DNA of 64,000 nt from Apiospora phragmitis (Eukaryota; Ascomycota; Sordariomycetes; Amphisphaeriales; Apiosporaceae): contig JAQQWL010000005.1 in the NCBI GenBank assembly GCA_038363925.1, forward strand, positions 992,001-1,056,000, in the 5' to 3' direction. Below are positions 48,572-62,032 of the stretch, piece after piece (the stretch's first letter is position 1; each line of letters begins with the position of its first letter). A program made the position numbers and the translations under genes. The notes beneath the pieces were generated by a model that was not told where the DNA came from, made no database searches, and saw nothing but the letters and a program-made list of their open reading frames with translations.

Positions 48572-51500
48572 AGTACCGGAGCTTTTAAGCGGCGTTTTCT
48601 AGGTGTTTCTTAGGTTTTTAGGTGTTATTTTTCGGTGAATAACTTTTTTTATTTAACGAGATATTTCTATCCTTATTTTATTAATTTTTTATCGAGGATG
48701 GCCTCGACTTCGTATTTGTGCTGATCTGTTTCGATTTTTAGTTACGTTTCGATTTTTATATCGTTAAGGGCTAGTTCGAGTAATAAGATATGAAATATAG
48801 GGTGTATCTGTATTGTTTTAAGTAGCGATAATTAATAGTTAGTTTTTAAAATAATTTCTACGATTTTAAATAGTTTAATTTTTTTTAAAATTTAGTTTAT
48901 CGCTTAGTCGTTTAATTTTAATGTTTCGTCGGAGGAGGTAAACTTTTTTTTTTTTAAGGATAGGTCTTTCTATTTTTTCTTGGTTTACGTATTCCTTTAT
49001 TTATTTTTAAAAAAAGGTAAGGTTTTTTTGTAGCGATATTTAGAGTTCTTTTAGTTTTTCGATTTAAATGTTTATTATCGGTATTAATTCTCTTTTATTT
49101 GGGGTCGGGTAATGTCTAGTCCGAACCCGTAATTAGTTTTAAAGGGTAATATGCGTATAGTTTCGTTATTCGCGTTATTATAAGTAAATTATATTATAAG
49201 TAATAGCCGTACTTAATTATTCTATTCGTAATTAACGTAGTATCGCAGGTATTATTTAAGCGTTTAATTTATACGCTCGGTTTATTTATTAATTTATAAA
49301 TAGTACGCTATAAATAATTTATACTTAACTCTTAATTAAGTTATAAAGGATTTTTAGAATTTAGCGCTGAATAATTTATTTCGATCGGAGATAATCGTTT
49401 TTAGTAGCCCGTGTTAGTTAACGATCGTTTTAAAGAAGGTATATATTAAGTTATTTATATCGCTCGTTTTTTTATAAGGTAAGAAGTAGGTATATTTTAT
49501 AAGTTTATTAATAATAATTAATACGTTATTATATTTAACCTTAATTAATAGTTCTTTTAATAGTAGTAATTTAACGATAAAATCTAATACGATCGTTTTT
49601 TAGGCCTTATTTAACGGTAATATAAGTTATAATTCTTTATACGGCTAGTGCCGTGCGGCTTTAGCTTTATTATAGAGGTCGTAGTTATTAATTATTTACG
49701 CGACTTTACCTTTAAGGTTCTCGTAATCGAATTACTTAGTAATTTTTTTTTAAGTTTTAAAGGTTCTTTAGTATTTATGCGTAGGGTATACGTAAAATCT
49801 TTTAATAAATTTATCTTAGTATTACTTAGGGATATAGATCTTATCGTAACGGTATATAAGTCCGTTCTTAATATTAAGCCCGTTTTTAGCCTAATTTACG
49901 AAGCCTAAAGTTCCGGTATATCTTTTAAACTTCTCGATCCATTTTTTATAAAAGTATACCTTATAGGTAACCTGTATATATCGTAACGATATGAGGTTCC
50001 CGTTCTTATTATGCGTTAAGATCGTACGTGTCTCTGGTGGCACGTTTTATTAATAGTTCGGTCGTCGGTTTAAAGTATCGGCCCTGCCGTTATTACTATT
50101 TTTACGGTAGATAATAATAAAGTTAAATTTTAATAAGAATTCTAACTATCGTATTTATTTTTTATTTAATTCTTTATTAATAATAAACGTTATAAGGTTC
50201 TTATAATCGGTATAGATTTTTATTAGTTTTTCCGTATTATTTAAATAATGTCTCTATTTTTTAAATACTTTAATAATAGCTATTAACTTTTTATCATAGA
50301 TTTAATAATTAAGCTCTAATTTATTTAGTTTTTTCGAAAAGAATATAACTAGGTGCGACTTTCCGTTATTATCCCGTTAACTAAGTTGTCCTCCGATCGT
50401 ATAGTCCGATACGTCGGTTTCTATTTTAAAAGGTTTATTAAAATCTATTACGCGAAGTACTAGTTCGTTAAGGATTCTTTCCTTAATAGCTTAAAAGGCC
50501 GATTCTTCCGTTTTTACCTACTTAAATAGTTCATCCTTTCGTATTAAGTGCGTAAAGGGTATTATTATTTTATTAAATCCGGGGATAAAAATCTAGTAAT
50601 AATTAGCTAGTTTTAAAAAGGATTTAACTTTTATAGCGCTTATAGGCCTCGGCCATTCTCTTACTATTAATATTTTCGAAGGTTTTATTTGGATTTCTCC
50701 GGGGATATTATATATTTTACGAACGTAACCGTTCATTAATAAAATTCGCTCTTTTCTAGGTTTATTAATAGGTTAGTATCTTATAGCTTTTAGAGTACTA
50801 ACTTTATATACTCTCTATGCTGTTCGTCGTTTTTAAAGTAAATAAGGATATTATCGAGGTATATACCGACGAACTTATCGAGGTATTCCTATAAGATATA
50901 GTTAATTATTAATTAAAAACTAATTAATATATTAATTAATTTAAATAGTATAGCTTAATATTCGAAATATTTATATTTTGTTCGGAACGCGGTTTTTTAT
51001 TCTTCTCCTTCTTTAATACGGATTAGGTTATATATATTAAAGAGGTTAAATATTATAAAGATCTTAATATATAATAACTTATCCCGTAAATTACTAATTA
51101 AAAATAAAAGGTATCAGTTTTTAATAATAATTTCGTTAAGCTTTCAATAATCGATACATATACGCTATTTAAGTTTCCCGTCTTTGTTTTTTTTCGGAAC
51201 AAAAAAGATAAAGAAGCTTATTAATAATATAAATAGTCATATAATTCCTTTCTCGAGGTTCTCCGTAATATACTTTTTTAGAGCTTATTTATACTCTTAA
51301 TTAAGTTTATATATACGTATAAATAAAGGTTTCTTCCTATTTTTAAAAGGTATTTCGTAATTTTATTATATATAAGGCGGTAAGCTTATTTTTAATTTCC
51401 TATTAAAAAAGGTTTCGAATTATTAATACTCTTTTAATATAATCGTTATAATATTCAGCTTAAGTTTTTTAATAATAATATATATTTTAAATACTTTAAG

Positions 51501-54290
51501 TTTATTAAAAAGTTATTTTTTAATCCGCTACTTATTAGTAAAACCTTTTTTAATATATTTTATTAAAGTTAGCCTGTTTTTTAATTAATTTTAAAATTAT
51601 TTACCCGTAATTAGGGTATTTTTAAAATTATATCGTATCTTGCGACGTCCGTGATATTATATATAATTCGTTCGTAACGTTTTTTAATATCGATTAAAAA
51701 GTTCGCGACTTCTTTTCGTACTTCTTTATTATTATAAGCTATAAATCCTTTATTAATAATTTTAAATCGGTATAAAGCGTTTTTCTCTTACTATTTTAAT
51801 TTTAAGCGGTTAACGATTCGTAGTAAGATATAGTTTTTTTACGTTTCGTTATTAAGTAATGCTTTAATATAAACTCTTTTTACGCTTATTATTAAAATAA
51901 TATATTTATAGATAACTTAATTATTTATTATTTAATATAAGGACTTTTTTTAATCCGCTTAATATTATCCTTTTATATTCGGCGGCGTTTATTTTTTAAT
52001 TAATATTTTTTTTAAATAAATAATAAAATTTTACGACTAATCATTTTATCATCGCTATTATTTTCTCTTTTTTTTATAGGGAGCTTCTCGATACGCCGGC
52101 GGGGGTGTTTTTATACCCCTCCTTATGTATAATATTATCCTTAAAGCTTAAAATTCGGGTTTTTCGGGTAGTTCGGAAATTTATTAAGTTCGTTAAAGTT
52201 TATAAGCGCTTTATAAGTCTTTAATTATAATAAAGAGGTTTTCCCGTTAAACGTATACCTATACGTCTTAAAAGTATCGAGTATTTTCTTTTAAACGTTT
52301 ATAAGCTCGCGATTTTTTTTAAGCGTATTCGAGGTATTAATTCTCGAAGTACTCTTTTTAATCCCGTTTTTTTAAAATAATATTTTCGTAACTACTTTAA
52401 ATTTTATTATATTAATAAATACGCGCGTTGTTTATTAAAAATCGATGTTTTAATTTTTTTAATTATATAATCGGGGTATAAGTTTATAATAACTCGTTTA
52501 TTAATTCGTTAAGGAAATTATTTATTTTTAAGTTTTTTTATAAAGTATTTTATATAACCGTTATATACGTATAAAATTTATAAGAGCGTAAAATATATTT
52601 CGCTTATAAAAAAGATCCGAGGGTTATTATTTATTACGTAATTACCGCGGACTTTTTAACCGAATCCTATCGTAATAAGTATTTAATATAGGTATTTTAA
52701 ATTTAAGTAGGGGACGCTTAGGATAATTAGCTATCCGTCGTCTCTAAGATCCCTATATCCGGTAATTTCGTTCACGAGTTCCCTTATTAATATACCGACT
52801 AGTTATTCGTAGTTAACAGGTTATTCTTATTAATTAGTAGTTTTACCGCTATTACTAGAGCTGTCGGTAATGAGGTCGTAAATTAAGGCGAAATCTCTAT
52901 TTATTATGGCGACGCTCCGGTTAGGGCTCCTCTTTATCCTCGGGGCCTTAGGGAACTATCCGGTTCCTTTTTATCCGCTTGGTAAAGGGTATACCTATCG
53001 TCGTAATAAGCTATCTAGGATAGGCTGCCGTGTTCGGTAATAGCGTTACTTTTTTTAATAGCTAGTATAAGGGTGGCTTTACTCTTAGTAGCGTTAATTT
53101 ATCGTCCTTTTAAGATACGTTAAAATACTTTTTTCGGTCCGCGGTATTTCTTAGCGTAATATCTTTTTTTTAATAATTATAATAAATAGTGTTCTATTTC
53201 TTATCGTTTTTATTATATTTAATAACGTCGAGGTTAATAAATTTATTATAATAATTATACGCGGTAATATTTATAAGCTATATATTATAATAGTAACGTA
53301 ATTATTTTATATTAATTTAAATTCGATTAATTTATTATTATTATTTACTTTATTTTTCGCGGCGTCGTTTATATATACGAGTATTAATTTTAATTATAAA
53401 CTTTATATATGAAAAGAAATTATCGGGGGTGTCGAGCCGGCTAAGTTTATTTTTAACGTTTTTTTTAATCCTCGGTAATATATTATAATTTTTATAATTT
53501 CGATATAATTTAATCGAGTTATAATACGTTAAAACTCGGCGGTATAAGAGGCGGCTAATCCTTTTTACTTAAAAGTCTTAAGCTCTCTTTTTACTTATCG
53601 TTTTTTGTCGGGGTTTTAAAAAAGTGATTTAAAAGCGTTTTCGAAGCTATCGTAACTTCCGAAAATACGTTATACCTCTGTGCGGCATAGTTCGATTTAC
53701 TAATCGTTTTTTACGAGTTCGTCGAGGTAAGGTTCGAATTAAACGAGTATTTTACTTTTAAAAAACGAGGCGGCGTAAATAACTTATTAAGTAAGGTTTT
53801 CGAATATTCTTTTATAAAACCGTTAATAGGCCTTAACTTAAATAAAAAACCTTTAGAAACTCTCGCTTATTTCGTTAAATAATATAGGTAAATTAATCTT
53901 TATTCCTTTTTTTAAAGCGATAAGTATTTAAATAATATTAACGGCGGTACGGAGGAGACGTACTTCTTCGCGTAACTTATCGATATCGGGTATCTATCTT
54001 AAGTTTTTTTTTTATTAAGAAGGTGTTACGTTTTTTTTTAAATTTAACGTAATAATATTAATAGTTAGCGTTTTTTTATTTAAGTTTTTTAATTTATTTA
54101 ATTAACGTTTATTAAATAAAGCCGTTATCGCTATTATCACTATTTATTTCTATAGCGGGATTTCGTTAAAGGGTATTTATAATAATAATAAAAGCCTTTT
54201 TATAGCGAGGGGTATTATTAAGTTTAAATATAAATATAGTTTTTATAAATATTATTACTTAAGGGTTTAAGTAATAACTTATAAAAATAA
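48572..54290 (-). pseudogene. Gypsy-4 gag-pol region (RIP-inactivated)
   Basis: Collinear with Gypsy-3 over its whole length, with stops throughout. Small plus-strand frames inside it, such as 49648-49908, are antisense shadows. Integrase lies near 48.7-49.7 kb, RNase H/RT about 50.0-51.4 kb, and the gag knuckle near 53.1-53.2 kb. These positions are by alignment to Gypsy-1 and Gypsy-3 by eye. Confidence 0.78.
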
Positions 54291-54302
54291 AAATAATTAA
54301 AA

Positions 54303-54917
54303 TATAACGAACATTATTAAAAGTTTAAAAAAAAAATTAATAAAACGTACCGAAAGGTTTATATTTAATAATACGAGAAAGTATTTAAACGTGTAATAAA
54401 AGTTTATTTTTATCGATATAATATATAATAGCCGTAGGAATAAGAAGTAATATAAAAGGGTAAGAATTAAAAGTATTTATAATAAAGTTATTAAAATAAT
54501 ATACTTTATTAATAAATTAAATTAATACTTAAATTAATTATTCAAATAAAAAGTATTTATATAAGATATATAGGGAACGTTTATTATTATATATTTAATT
54601 TTTCTTTTATTATCCCTTTAGATCTCGCGGTTTTCGTAAGATCTGCCTCGAGCCGGATTTTAAGATCTCGTTACGATTTTAAGATCTATTACGTGACCTC
54701 CGTCCTTCGCCTTTTTAGCTTAAGAGCCTATCCGGCTTATCGTTAGTTATAAAGTACTTATGCGAGGCGTTAATTAGTCGCGGAGTATAGGTAAGTTTAT
54801 ATTAGCGTAGCTAGCGGTCTTGTTTATAGCTATGGTATCGTAGCCTGGTCGGGGTATCGTAGTTCCGTGCCGTTGGTAATAGGGATCTTAGCCGTATGAT
54901 TAGGTCGGGTTGTAATA
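54303..54917 (-). repeat. Gypsy-4 5' LTR
   Basis: 615 bp, starting TATAACGAACATTATT and ending GGTTGTAATA. The downstream CTATG completes the target duplication. Confidence 0.93.
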
Positions 54918-57392
54918 CTATGCTAATATAATAATTATTTAAAGAGTCGAGTTAAACGGTTACGCTATCCCTCCGTATATTATTTTTACCGAGAGAACGT
55001 ACCTCTCTTCTTAATATAAAAATAGCCTATTACCGAAGAATTAAATAATCGTAATTACTAAAAATAATTAAACCACGAATAAAAAAAGCGAGGGCTAAAT
55101 TCGATACTTTAATTAATATATTAAGTTTTATATAAAGGGTCGTTATCGCCTCTTAATCCTAGACGGTTACGAAAGCTACTACTCGATAATTTTTAAGCTT
55201 TATTACGAAAAGAATTTAAATATTATATTTTATATATATTTTTTTATTATATACGCTTTAACTTTTTAATATCGTCTGTTTTCGTATATTAAAAAAGGTA
55301 TACGAGAAAGAAACTAAAAGTTTTATACGGTCGTATATTATTTATATCTTTAAAAAAGACTTTTTATTAGCGTTTTTAAAAGCGTTCTAAGCGATTTTTA
55401 CCGTTTCGAATATATAAGGAGGCTTTTAAAGGATAGGCCTCGTCTCGTATAATCTAAAATATATTATTTTATAGTTAAATATAAAGCTACACACTTTAAT
55501 ATTTTTAAGGACATTTTCCGGCCTATTTATTCCTTAAGAATTAAAAATCTTAAATAACTCGATTAAGGTTTAGTTTTAAACCGAATACGTTCGAAACCGT
55601 ATTATATAATATTAAAATAACTTTTCGATATTCATTTTAATTAGTTTTAATTAAATCGTAAAGGTTATAATACAAGTTATATACCGAGTTACTCTTTTAA
55701 AAAATAGGAACGCAATATTTCGAAAAGTAAATAAAATGCTTAGCCGGCGACGCCGTACGAAAAAGAAACGGCTATAAGATAGAGGATCACTTCGTATATA
55801 AGTTAAAGAAGACTTCTAGTTTTAAAGGGACGTTAATAAATAATTATAAAAGGAATCGTATTAAAGGAGTAGTTATACGAAAACGTTTAAAACACGCTTG
55901 TAGCGTTATAAAATTTATGAAAAACCCGGGTATAATACGCGTACTTATTAAAATAATATAAAAACCTTTAAAACTAATAATTATTAATATATTTAATTAA
56001 TTTTAAATGTTATAATTAAATTAATTTATAACTTGTAAAGCTTAATAATAAAAAATACGCAGCTCGTTTATATACGTAGCTCGCTTGTGAGGTACGTTAT
56101 AAATAAGTTAAAAGAGGTCGTTAAAAACGTCGGCGTACGTAGCTTTATATTTAATTATAAAATAATATGTTCCGGATTATATAATATAAATCTTACCTTT
56201 TAAAAACTTTTTTAAATATTTAAAACGTTAAAAGTAGTTTAAAACTCTTTTAAAAACGCTAATAAAAAGTCCTCCTTTAAGATATAAGTAATATACGCCC
56301 GTATAAAACTTTCGATTTCTTTCTTATATAACCTTTTTAATATATAAAAATAATTAATATTAAGAGGTTAAAGCTTATAAGATGAATAAAAAAATATATA
56401 GAGTAGAATAATTAAGTTTTTTTTATAATAAAGTTTAAAAATTATTAAATAATAACTTTTATAACCGTTAAAACCTAATAAATAATAAATATTTTTTATA
56501 TAAAACTTTATATATTTATTAAAATATTAAATTTAATTCTTACTTTTTTAGTTTATAATTTAGCCGTTTTTAATAATTATAATTACTTAATCTTTTAATA
56601 ATACGCTATTTTTATAAAAAAAAAAAAGTACGTTTTCTCGATAAATATAATATACGAAAGGATAGCGTAACCGTATAATTCGACGCCTTAAATAATTATA
56701 ACCTATTCCTAGTTCTTTTATTAAACTACCCTAGGCTTCTCGTATCGATTAAAGGTTATAACGACTATTTCAAACGGGATTTAACTTATAAAAAAACCGG
56801 TCTCGTTAAAATTATAAATATCCTCTTTTTAAATGTTATATTTATTAATTATATTTTATATAAAAATCATTTACGAATAATACGCGTTGGGATTTTTATA
56901 AAAGACTCTTTAATAATCGATTTTTTAATTAAAACGCGTCCGGGGGTCTAGTTATCGTCGTATAAAACTAGAGGCTTAATTAACGCCGACGCGTCCCGCG
57001 TCGCGTTAAAAGAATAATTAGTTCGCTATATCTTTAATATTACTTATTAAAAAAAGAAACGATCGCGAATTTAGTTCGATTATATACCGAATTATTATAT
57101 TTTTTCGAAAATAATAAACTCTTTTATTAATAATTATATATCCTGTCGTAAAATACCGCCGCGATATCGAAGACGTAAAATTATATAAAAGATATTATAA
57201 ACTTATACTATAGATTAAAAACTTAATCTAAAACTATTTCGAAACGCTTAAAACGTTAATTATATATCGCTTTCTTTTTAATTACTAACTATAATAAAAT
57301 AGTAAAAAAGAGATAAAATAAACCTAGTTAGTAAGAATTACGAGAAAATAGATAATTAGACCGTATGGTTAGTTAAACCGCGGGGTACGTTA

Positions 57393-57990
57393 AGCGTATT
57401 AAACTTAATTTATCAGCGCTATCGAAAGCTTAACTTCCTTAAAATATTAACTTTATAATCGCGTTCTTATATATTATAAAATCGTTACATTTTATTTCTA
57501 ATACTTTAAGTAATAGCTTTTCTATTTTTATTTAGCCTTTTTACTATAGTTATTTTAATTACTATAGTTATTTTAATAACTTTAGTAAAGTGCTTCGTCG
57601 TTCGTATATCGTAAGGATTACATTTAAAAAATCGTAACTTATATTTATTTAAATTAAAAGCTTATACTCTCCTTAGTAATTATTAATATACTTTTTTAAA
57701 GTTTTATTTCTCGTTTATAAGCCTCTTCGCTTTTTTATTAAAACTTTTTACAAATAACGTGTTTATTAATAATAAATCGCTTTAATAATTTATTTTAAAT
57801 AATAAAGTCGAGAGCGGCTTTAATATTAAACTAATTACGACGATTTAAAAAAGTTATATTTATTTACATTAAACGAACTTTTTAAACTTTAATAAGAGTT
57901 ATGAGAGAATAAGAACAAGAAGTCTTATATATGAAAAGATTATCTAATAACTAAGTTAAAAACATTCTAAAAAAGAAAACTAAGCAAGTT
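57393..57990. other. RIP-type DNA bordering the nested tower
   Basis: AT-rich, no open frame and no terminal repeat. A short tandem duplication (two copies of ACTATAGTTATTTTAAT) is present at about 57535-57580. With 19329-20691 it is the original host sequence of Fot3-A. The transition to balanced composition is at about 57990. Confidence 0.5.
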
Positions 57991-60900
57991 CGTTAGAAGA
58001 AGGTTTTCATAAGCATCCATCTTTGGCTCTATAGAGCCACATTCTGAGCTTCTACTTCGTGCAGGATTACCCCTGACTCTATTTTCCGCCCAAGTTTGAA
58101 GGCAGTGCTTTATTCCCATCCATACCTGTCCAAGTGGTTTATGGCTCCCGGTACACTGTAGAATTTCACTTTCAGCAGCTCCCTTATCGTAATGGATAAA
58201 CCGGAGAGACCTGAGCAGGAGTGAGCAATGCCAAGGCTATCCAAGCCGAACCTGAGCCGGCCTGAGCGAAGCCTGAGCAAAAGCGGCGAGGGGTTATATA
58301 ATCACTAGCGTCCAGATTGACGAGGTGTAATAGCGAGTAAGAGGTGAATGCATTTGGCTCAAGGCAATTACCATTCCCCTGATTTATTCCACACTCGCCA
58401 GATTCTCGTCCCTGGCTCGGTCGATCAAAACGCGCCTATCTCATAAGTGTCTAATGTGTCAACATTAAACAGCAACGGATCGAGCTCCGAAGAACAACCT
58501 TTCTATTATAGATTAGCCGGTACCACTGTAGCTCCTCATCACCCTTACCAGAAATACCCAAAAGGGGTTAGGGGAAGCCAGTCTGCTAGCAGAGTATTCT
58601 TTCCGTGTTATTCAGTCCGTCCTTTACATACGCGATAGCAAGCAAGCTGCTGACGCCAAGCCCCCCTCTACTACGAAAGTCGTTAGTGTCCTAACCCGTA
58701 ATTACGAGGCAGCGTATGTGCACGCACATTTCATCCACACCACCGGAAAGCCTCATTTAGCTTCTTACTCAGGGCTCCTCGGGGGAAAAAGGCTCTTGGC
58801 GGTACCGACTGATTCGCTACACGTGGCGCGAGCTGTGACGTGATTCTCTTCTATACCCCTTTAGGACACCGTATAAGCAGCTGGATAGTCCTTTCTGGGG
58901 TTGACAGCCCTCATGTCAAAAAGGACGCTACTGCAGCATTCTCACATCTTCTTGTAATTAGCTCTGATTCACCAGGCTCTCCTCTCTCTTGTTATTCTCG
59001 GTGAAGGCTCAGGTGACAGTAAGTGAACCTGCTTTTCCTTCTTTCTGGGTTCCATTCCCCATTCCTTGCCATTTCCACTTGCGAGTTGACATGAGATATT
59101 AAAAGGTTTTTGATGTTCTTCTAATATAGTCCGACTGAAGAGGAAGAATTGAAGGAGGGGGGGAAGGATGGTCATGAAGAAGCGTATGGAGTAAGCTGAT
59201 GGCACATCTTCTGCGTTTTCTTGGCAGAACCAGACTACTGGGACCTGATCGCCAAATCCCTTCTCATCACGTTTCAGATGATTATGTGAGTTGCATATGT
59301 AACGTGTGTTTCCGGCTTTAGGAAGGACATTACATAAAGCCGTGTAGCTCACCGAGGTGAGAAGTGGAAGGGGGTGTTCTTTACATGAATACTTACTGAA
59401 GCCACCAAAATATGTCCAAATATGGGGTCTCTTATATGTCAATTAAGGGGGGTAGTAGCGCACCATTTGTAACCCTGGTAACGTCCTTCCAGTTACAAAA
59501 GTCGCCGAGAAGAGCAGACAGGCATGATGACAGGTAGTTAAACGACGGTAAGGATCCAGCCGCCAGCCGTCTATGGGTGATCATTTCGCAGATCTGACAA
59601 CGTGGTTTGAAAATTTGTGGAAGGGCCACCCGATAGAAATTTGAAGGTTGCCCGCCGCCATGGATACTTTCAGCCCTACATGGATAGAATCCCTGAAGTT
59701 GAAAAGAACGGTGATGACGGGCGGTAATATGGTTACCCAGGCACTCGAGTAACGCCTTTTTCCATTACTAAGCTGTAGCCTACTTATACGGAGGGCCAAA
59801 AGGTCCGGTCAGAGGGCTTACTTATGGCTGGCTGATGTTTGCTGACAGATATGCACATTTGGCACTGGGTAAGCAAGCAGTGATGGCGCTGATCATTGTC
59901 AGCCCAGCCCAGCTCCCTGCCCTATTCCTTCCGGCCCAGCAGCAGGTACATGCCATCTGTGCAAGTGCTTTATCCATTTTGGGCAACCACTTCCTCCCTG
60001 AAACGATGGCTGTCACAACCCGAAATGTAGCTATTATTATCATCAGTTGAAACAATGACGGCCCCTGGCAGCTATAATAATAATAGTCTTAGTGTGATTG
60101 TGGTACATAACCTTATTGCGGAGGATCACTTCCTCGAGAATCCGCATTCCGGGGGTATGATCCCTCCGGTTGCAAAACGTCAAGTCGGCATGCCCGAACT
60201 TGGGTAGTCGTTCCTAAAGGGCCAGGGGATTGGATGCCCTAAAAAAAGAAAACGGGTCCCTCATCGTTCCGGGGTGTTACTCCGTCAATCTGGAGTTGGC
60301 GCCGAGTCCTTGCATGTCGGGCTACACAACTATGTAACAAAACAGAGACAAATGGCCACCGGACCCCATAAAGCACCCCGGATGCTACCCTCCACACTTG
60401 TCGTCATGGTAATTACTCATTGGTTCGACTAAAAGGACGATAAGGTCTGCCCAGTAAAAGCTTGGCTTCGAAACACCCCACGCCGAAGTGGTGCGGGGTG
60501 TAGTATTACCATCCCACACGTCAGCCGTCATTCATGCGCCTTTGTGAAACCAATTGGGTCAAGGGCCGCCCAGGGAGTCATTTTCCACTGCAGCTAGCAT
60601 TAGTCACGATCTGGGCATCTCTTCCAAAAGGGGTGATAGGAAGAAGGATGAAATGGAAAAAGAAAGCAGTGAATCGGAAATTGGGAAATTTTCATACTCA
60701 AAAGGGATGGAAAAACGATCAACACAGCCACGATGTAGTCATCGGCTAGAACACAGAGGGATGCTTCCTCCCCACTGATAGATGAAAGAACACGGAAAAG
60801 ACCCTTTGAAGCCATTCCTCCCGCTGACAAATCGAGAAAGCACGATGGAGTGACGTGAGCTGAAGCACGTAGGATTGCTTCCCGTGTAGGGGTTTTTTAG

Positions 60901-62001
60901 CCGCCACGCCGTATATTATGTATGAGAGAAAAGAAAAAGAAAAGTGTGGCTAAAGGAGCTCATCATACTCTATACGAATCCCTTTAAGATTTCTTTCCGG
61001 TGGTGCTCTAAATATAAACCCTGTAATGTATTGTAACTTAACACAATTCACCCGTGAGCGCACTGGGACGCTACGGGAGACAAGTCGTGCTGCAATATTG
61101 CAATGAAGGTGGCTAATGTAATACAAGAGTTTGGTCGTCTCGATATGACAGGGATGGACTGAGTAGGGCTGAAAATACCCACTTATCGTTCCAGACTGTC
61201 GGTAACGTAAGAGAGCAACGCGTCGTTCCGGGATTTCGTTTCCCTAGGTATTCAGAATGATTGCACCATGTGATTTGGAACCGAGAATGCCGAAGGTTAA
61301 CAGATGGAGTCATAATGACCGGGTGCACCAATTGTCTGAATGTTGCCTATTCCAGGCAACCATATCGTGTAAGTTCTGGGAAAAGTGAGTGGTGATTCCA
61401 GTGACACATTTGTCACAAATTTTCCTGTGCCTCATTTGGCAGTAGAGCATGTAAGAAGCGAAACAACTAGTATCCAGCAGCCCCGAAAAGGGCTGGTACA
61501 CGGAGGAACCGGAGTCCGCTGCTATAGTATAGCATTCCGCGAGGTTCTGCAGTATAGCCATTGGGCAATTAATAGATTACCACTTTTGTATTAGATTCTG
61601 TGAATGAACTCCAGGACTAAATTATCCTATGCACAATCATGATGACGCCAAGTAAAAGAAATCTTCAGCTAACATGCGATGTATACGACCAAGAACTAAA
61701 AATTAGAATCCAAAGTCTATATAGGTATGTAAAACAAAATAGATATTGTAGCTAGCGTGACTCATGCAGGGTAAAGGACTAACAGCAATGAAAATAATAA
61801 TGCAAGAAATGGTATCTGCCTAAGTGTCTAGATCATATAGTCTTTTAACCCAGAGATGCACCGCGCATGTTTTGTGAACTCGACACCGGAACCCAACCTC
61901 AGAAACCGCCATTTCATGACTCACATCCACTATGCAACGCCAGGGAACTCCTCGTGTACTTTTTAATGGAAGAAACATGCAATGTTCCCCTACGGTGCTC
62001 T
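57991..62001. other. Normal-composition DNA without an assignable gene
   Basis: About 4 kb of balanced sequence in which no frame looks like a known family. The longest ATG frame is 58969-59442 on the minus strand (157 codons). It has a biased, low-complexity composition and no motif, and is not supported. Noted sites: a perfect 16-bp palindrome TGGCTCTATAGAGCCA (58024-58039), four scattered CCTGAGC words at about 58209-58277, and a GC-rich inverted repeat at 60474-60500. The right end (about 61600-62001) should contain the 3' region of the gene at 62033. Confidence 0.4.
60474..60500. repeat. GC-rich imperfect inverted repeat
   Basis: CACCCC pairs with GGGGTG, followed inward by one mismatch and a CGCC/GGTG arm around a GAAGT loop. 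The stem is about eleven pairs with one mismatch and one wobble. It could be a regulatory site or a chance structure. No gene assigned beside it. Confidence 0.3.
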
Positions 62002-62032
62002 TCATGTAGCATCTGAGAAATGGTTGTTGCCG

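Larger units (their letters stand above)
47255..54917 (-). mobile_element. Gypsy-4: chromovirus inserted in the Copia 5' LTR
   Basis: The element is 7663 bp with perfect CTATG duplications (47250-47254 and 54918-54922). LTRs are 47255-47868 and 54303-54917. It begins with the intact TGTAACGAAAG. Internal order is as in Gypsy-3, with gag at about 53.1-54.2 kb and the antisense frame near the left LTR. RIP mutation is heavy in pol but light in the antisense frame. Confidence 0.94.
22154..54928 (-). mobile_element. Copia element inside Fot1-C, carrying three further insertions
   Basis: The 5-bp duplication TAATA is present at 22149-22153 and 54929-54933. The left LTR (3' LTR in coding sense) is 22154-22363, 210 bp. 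The right LTR (5' LTR) is 47051-47254 plus 54923-54928, also 210 bp once Gypsy-4 is set aside. Without Fot2-outer, Gypsy-3 and Gypsy-4 the element is about 6.1 kb. The coding sense is minus: gag-like region 44.9-47.0 kb, integrase about 35.8-36.3 kb, RT/RNase H about 34.2-35.5 kb. All frames are broken by RIP-type stops. Confidence 0.92.
21237..56097 (+). mobile_element. Fot1-C: Fot1 copy inside Fot3-A, itself interrupted twice
   Basis: The left end begins ACGTACCTTATAAGCGAGCT after TA 21235-21236. The right end is AGCTCGCTTGTGAGGTACGT before TA 56098-56099. Removing a solo Copia LTR (21531-21728 plus one CTTTT) and the Copia element (22154-54928 plus one TAATA) leaves about 1878 bp, close to the 1833 bp of Fot1-A. 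The DETG region is at about 22020-22060 on the plus strand. Stops occur throughout. Confidence 0.9.
20694..57390 (-). mobile_element. Fot3-A: outermost element of the nested tower
   Basis: The left end begins ACGTACTTTACGGTTTAATT after TA 20692-20693. The right end is its inverse (TTAAACCGCGGGGTACGT) before TA 57391-57392. Its own sequence is the two outer pieces 20694-21236 and 56098-57390, which join at a TA to give 1834 bp, the standard size here. The joint is collinear with the uninterrupted Fot1-A copy on both sides (before: TTTTTAATTYTTAA; after: ATAARTWRGCCGAAAAACG-like). The transposase orientation is minus, with the mutated DETG region near 56795. Confidence 0.9.

Noticed and set aside
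58447..58638. Small plus-strand frame after a TATA-like sequence
   Set aside because: It has no in-frame ATG and no family resemblance.
58969..59442. Minus-strand frame of 157 codons
   Set aside because: No motif, irregular composition and competing frames; not distinguishable from chance.
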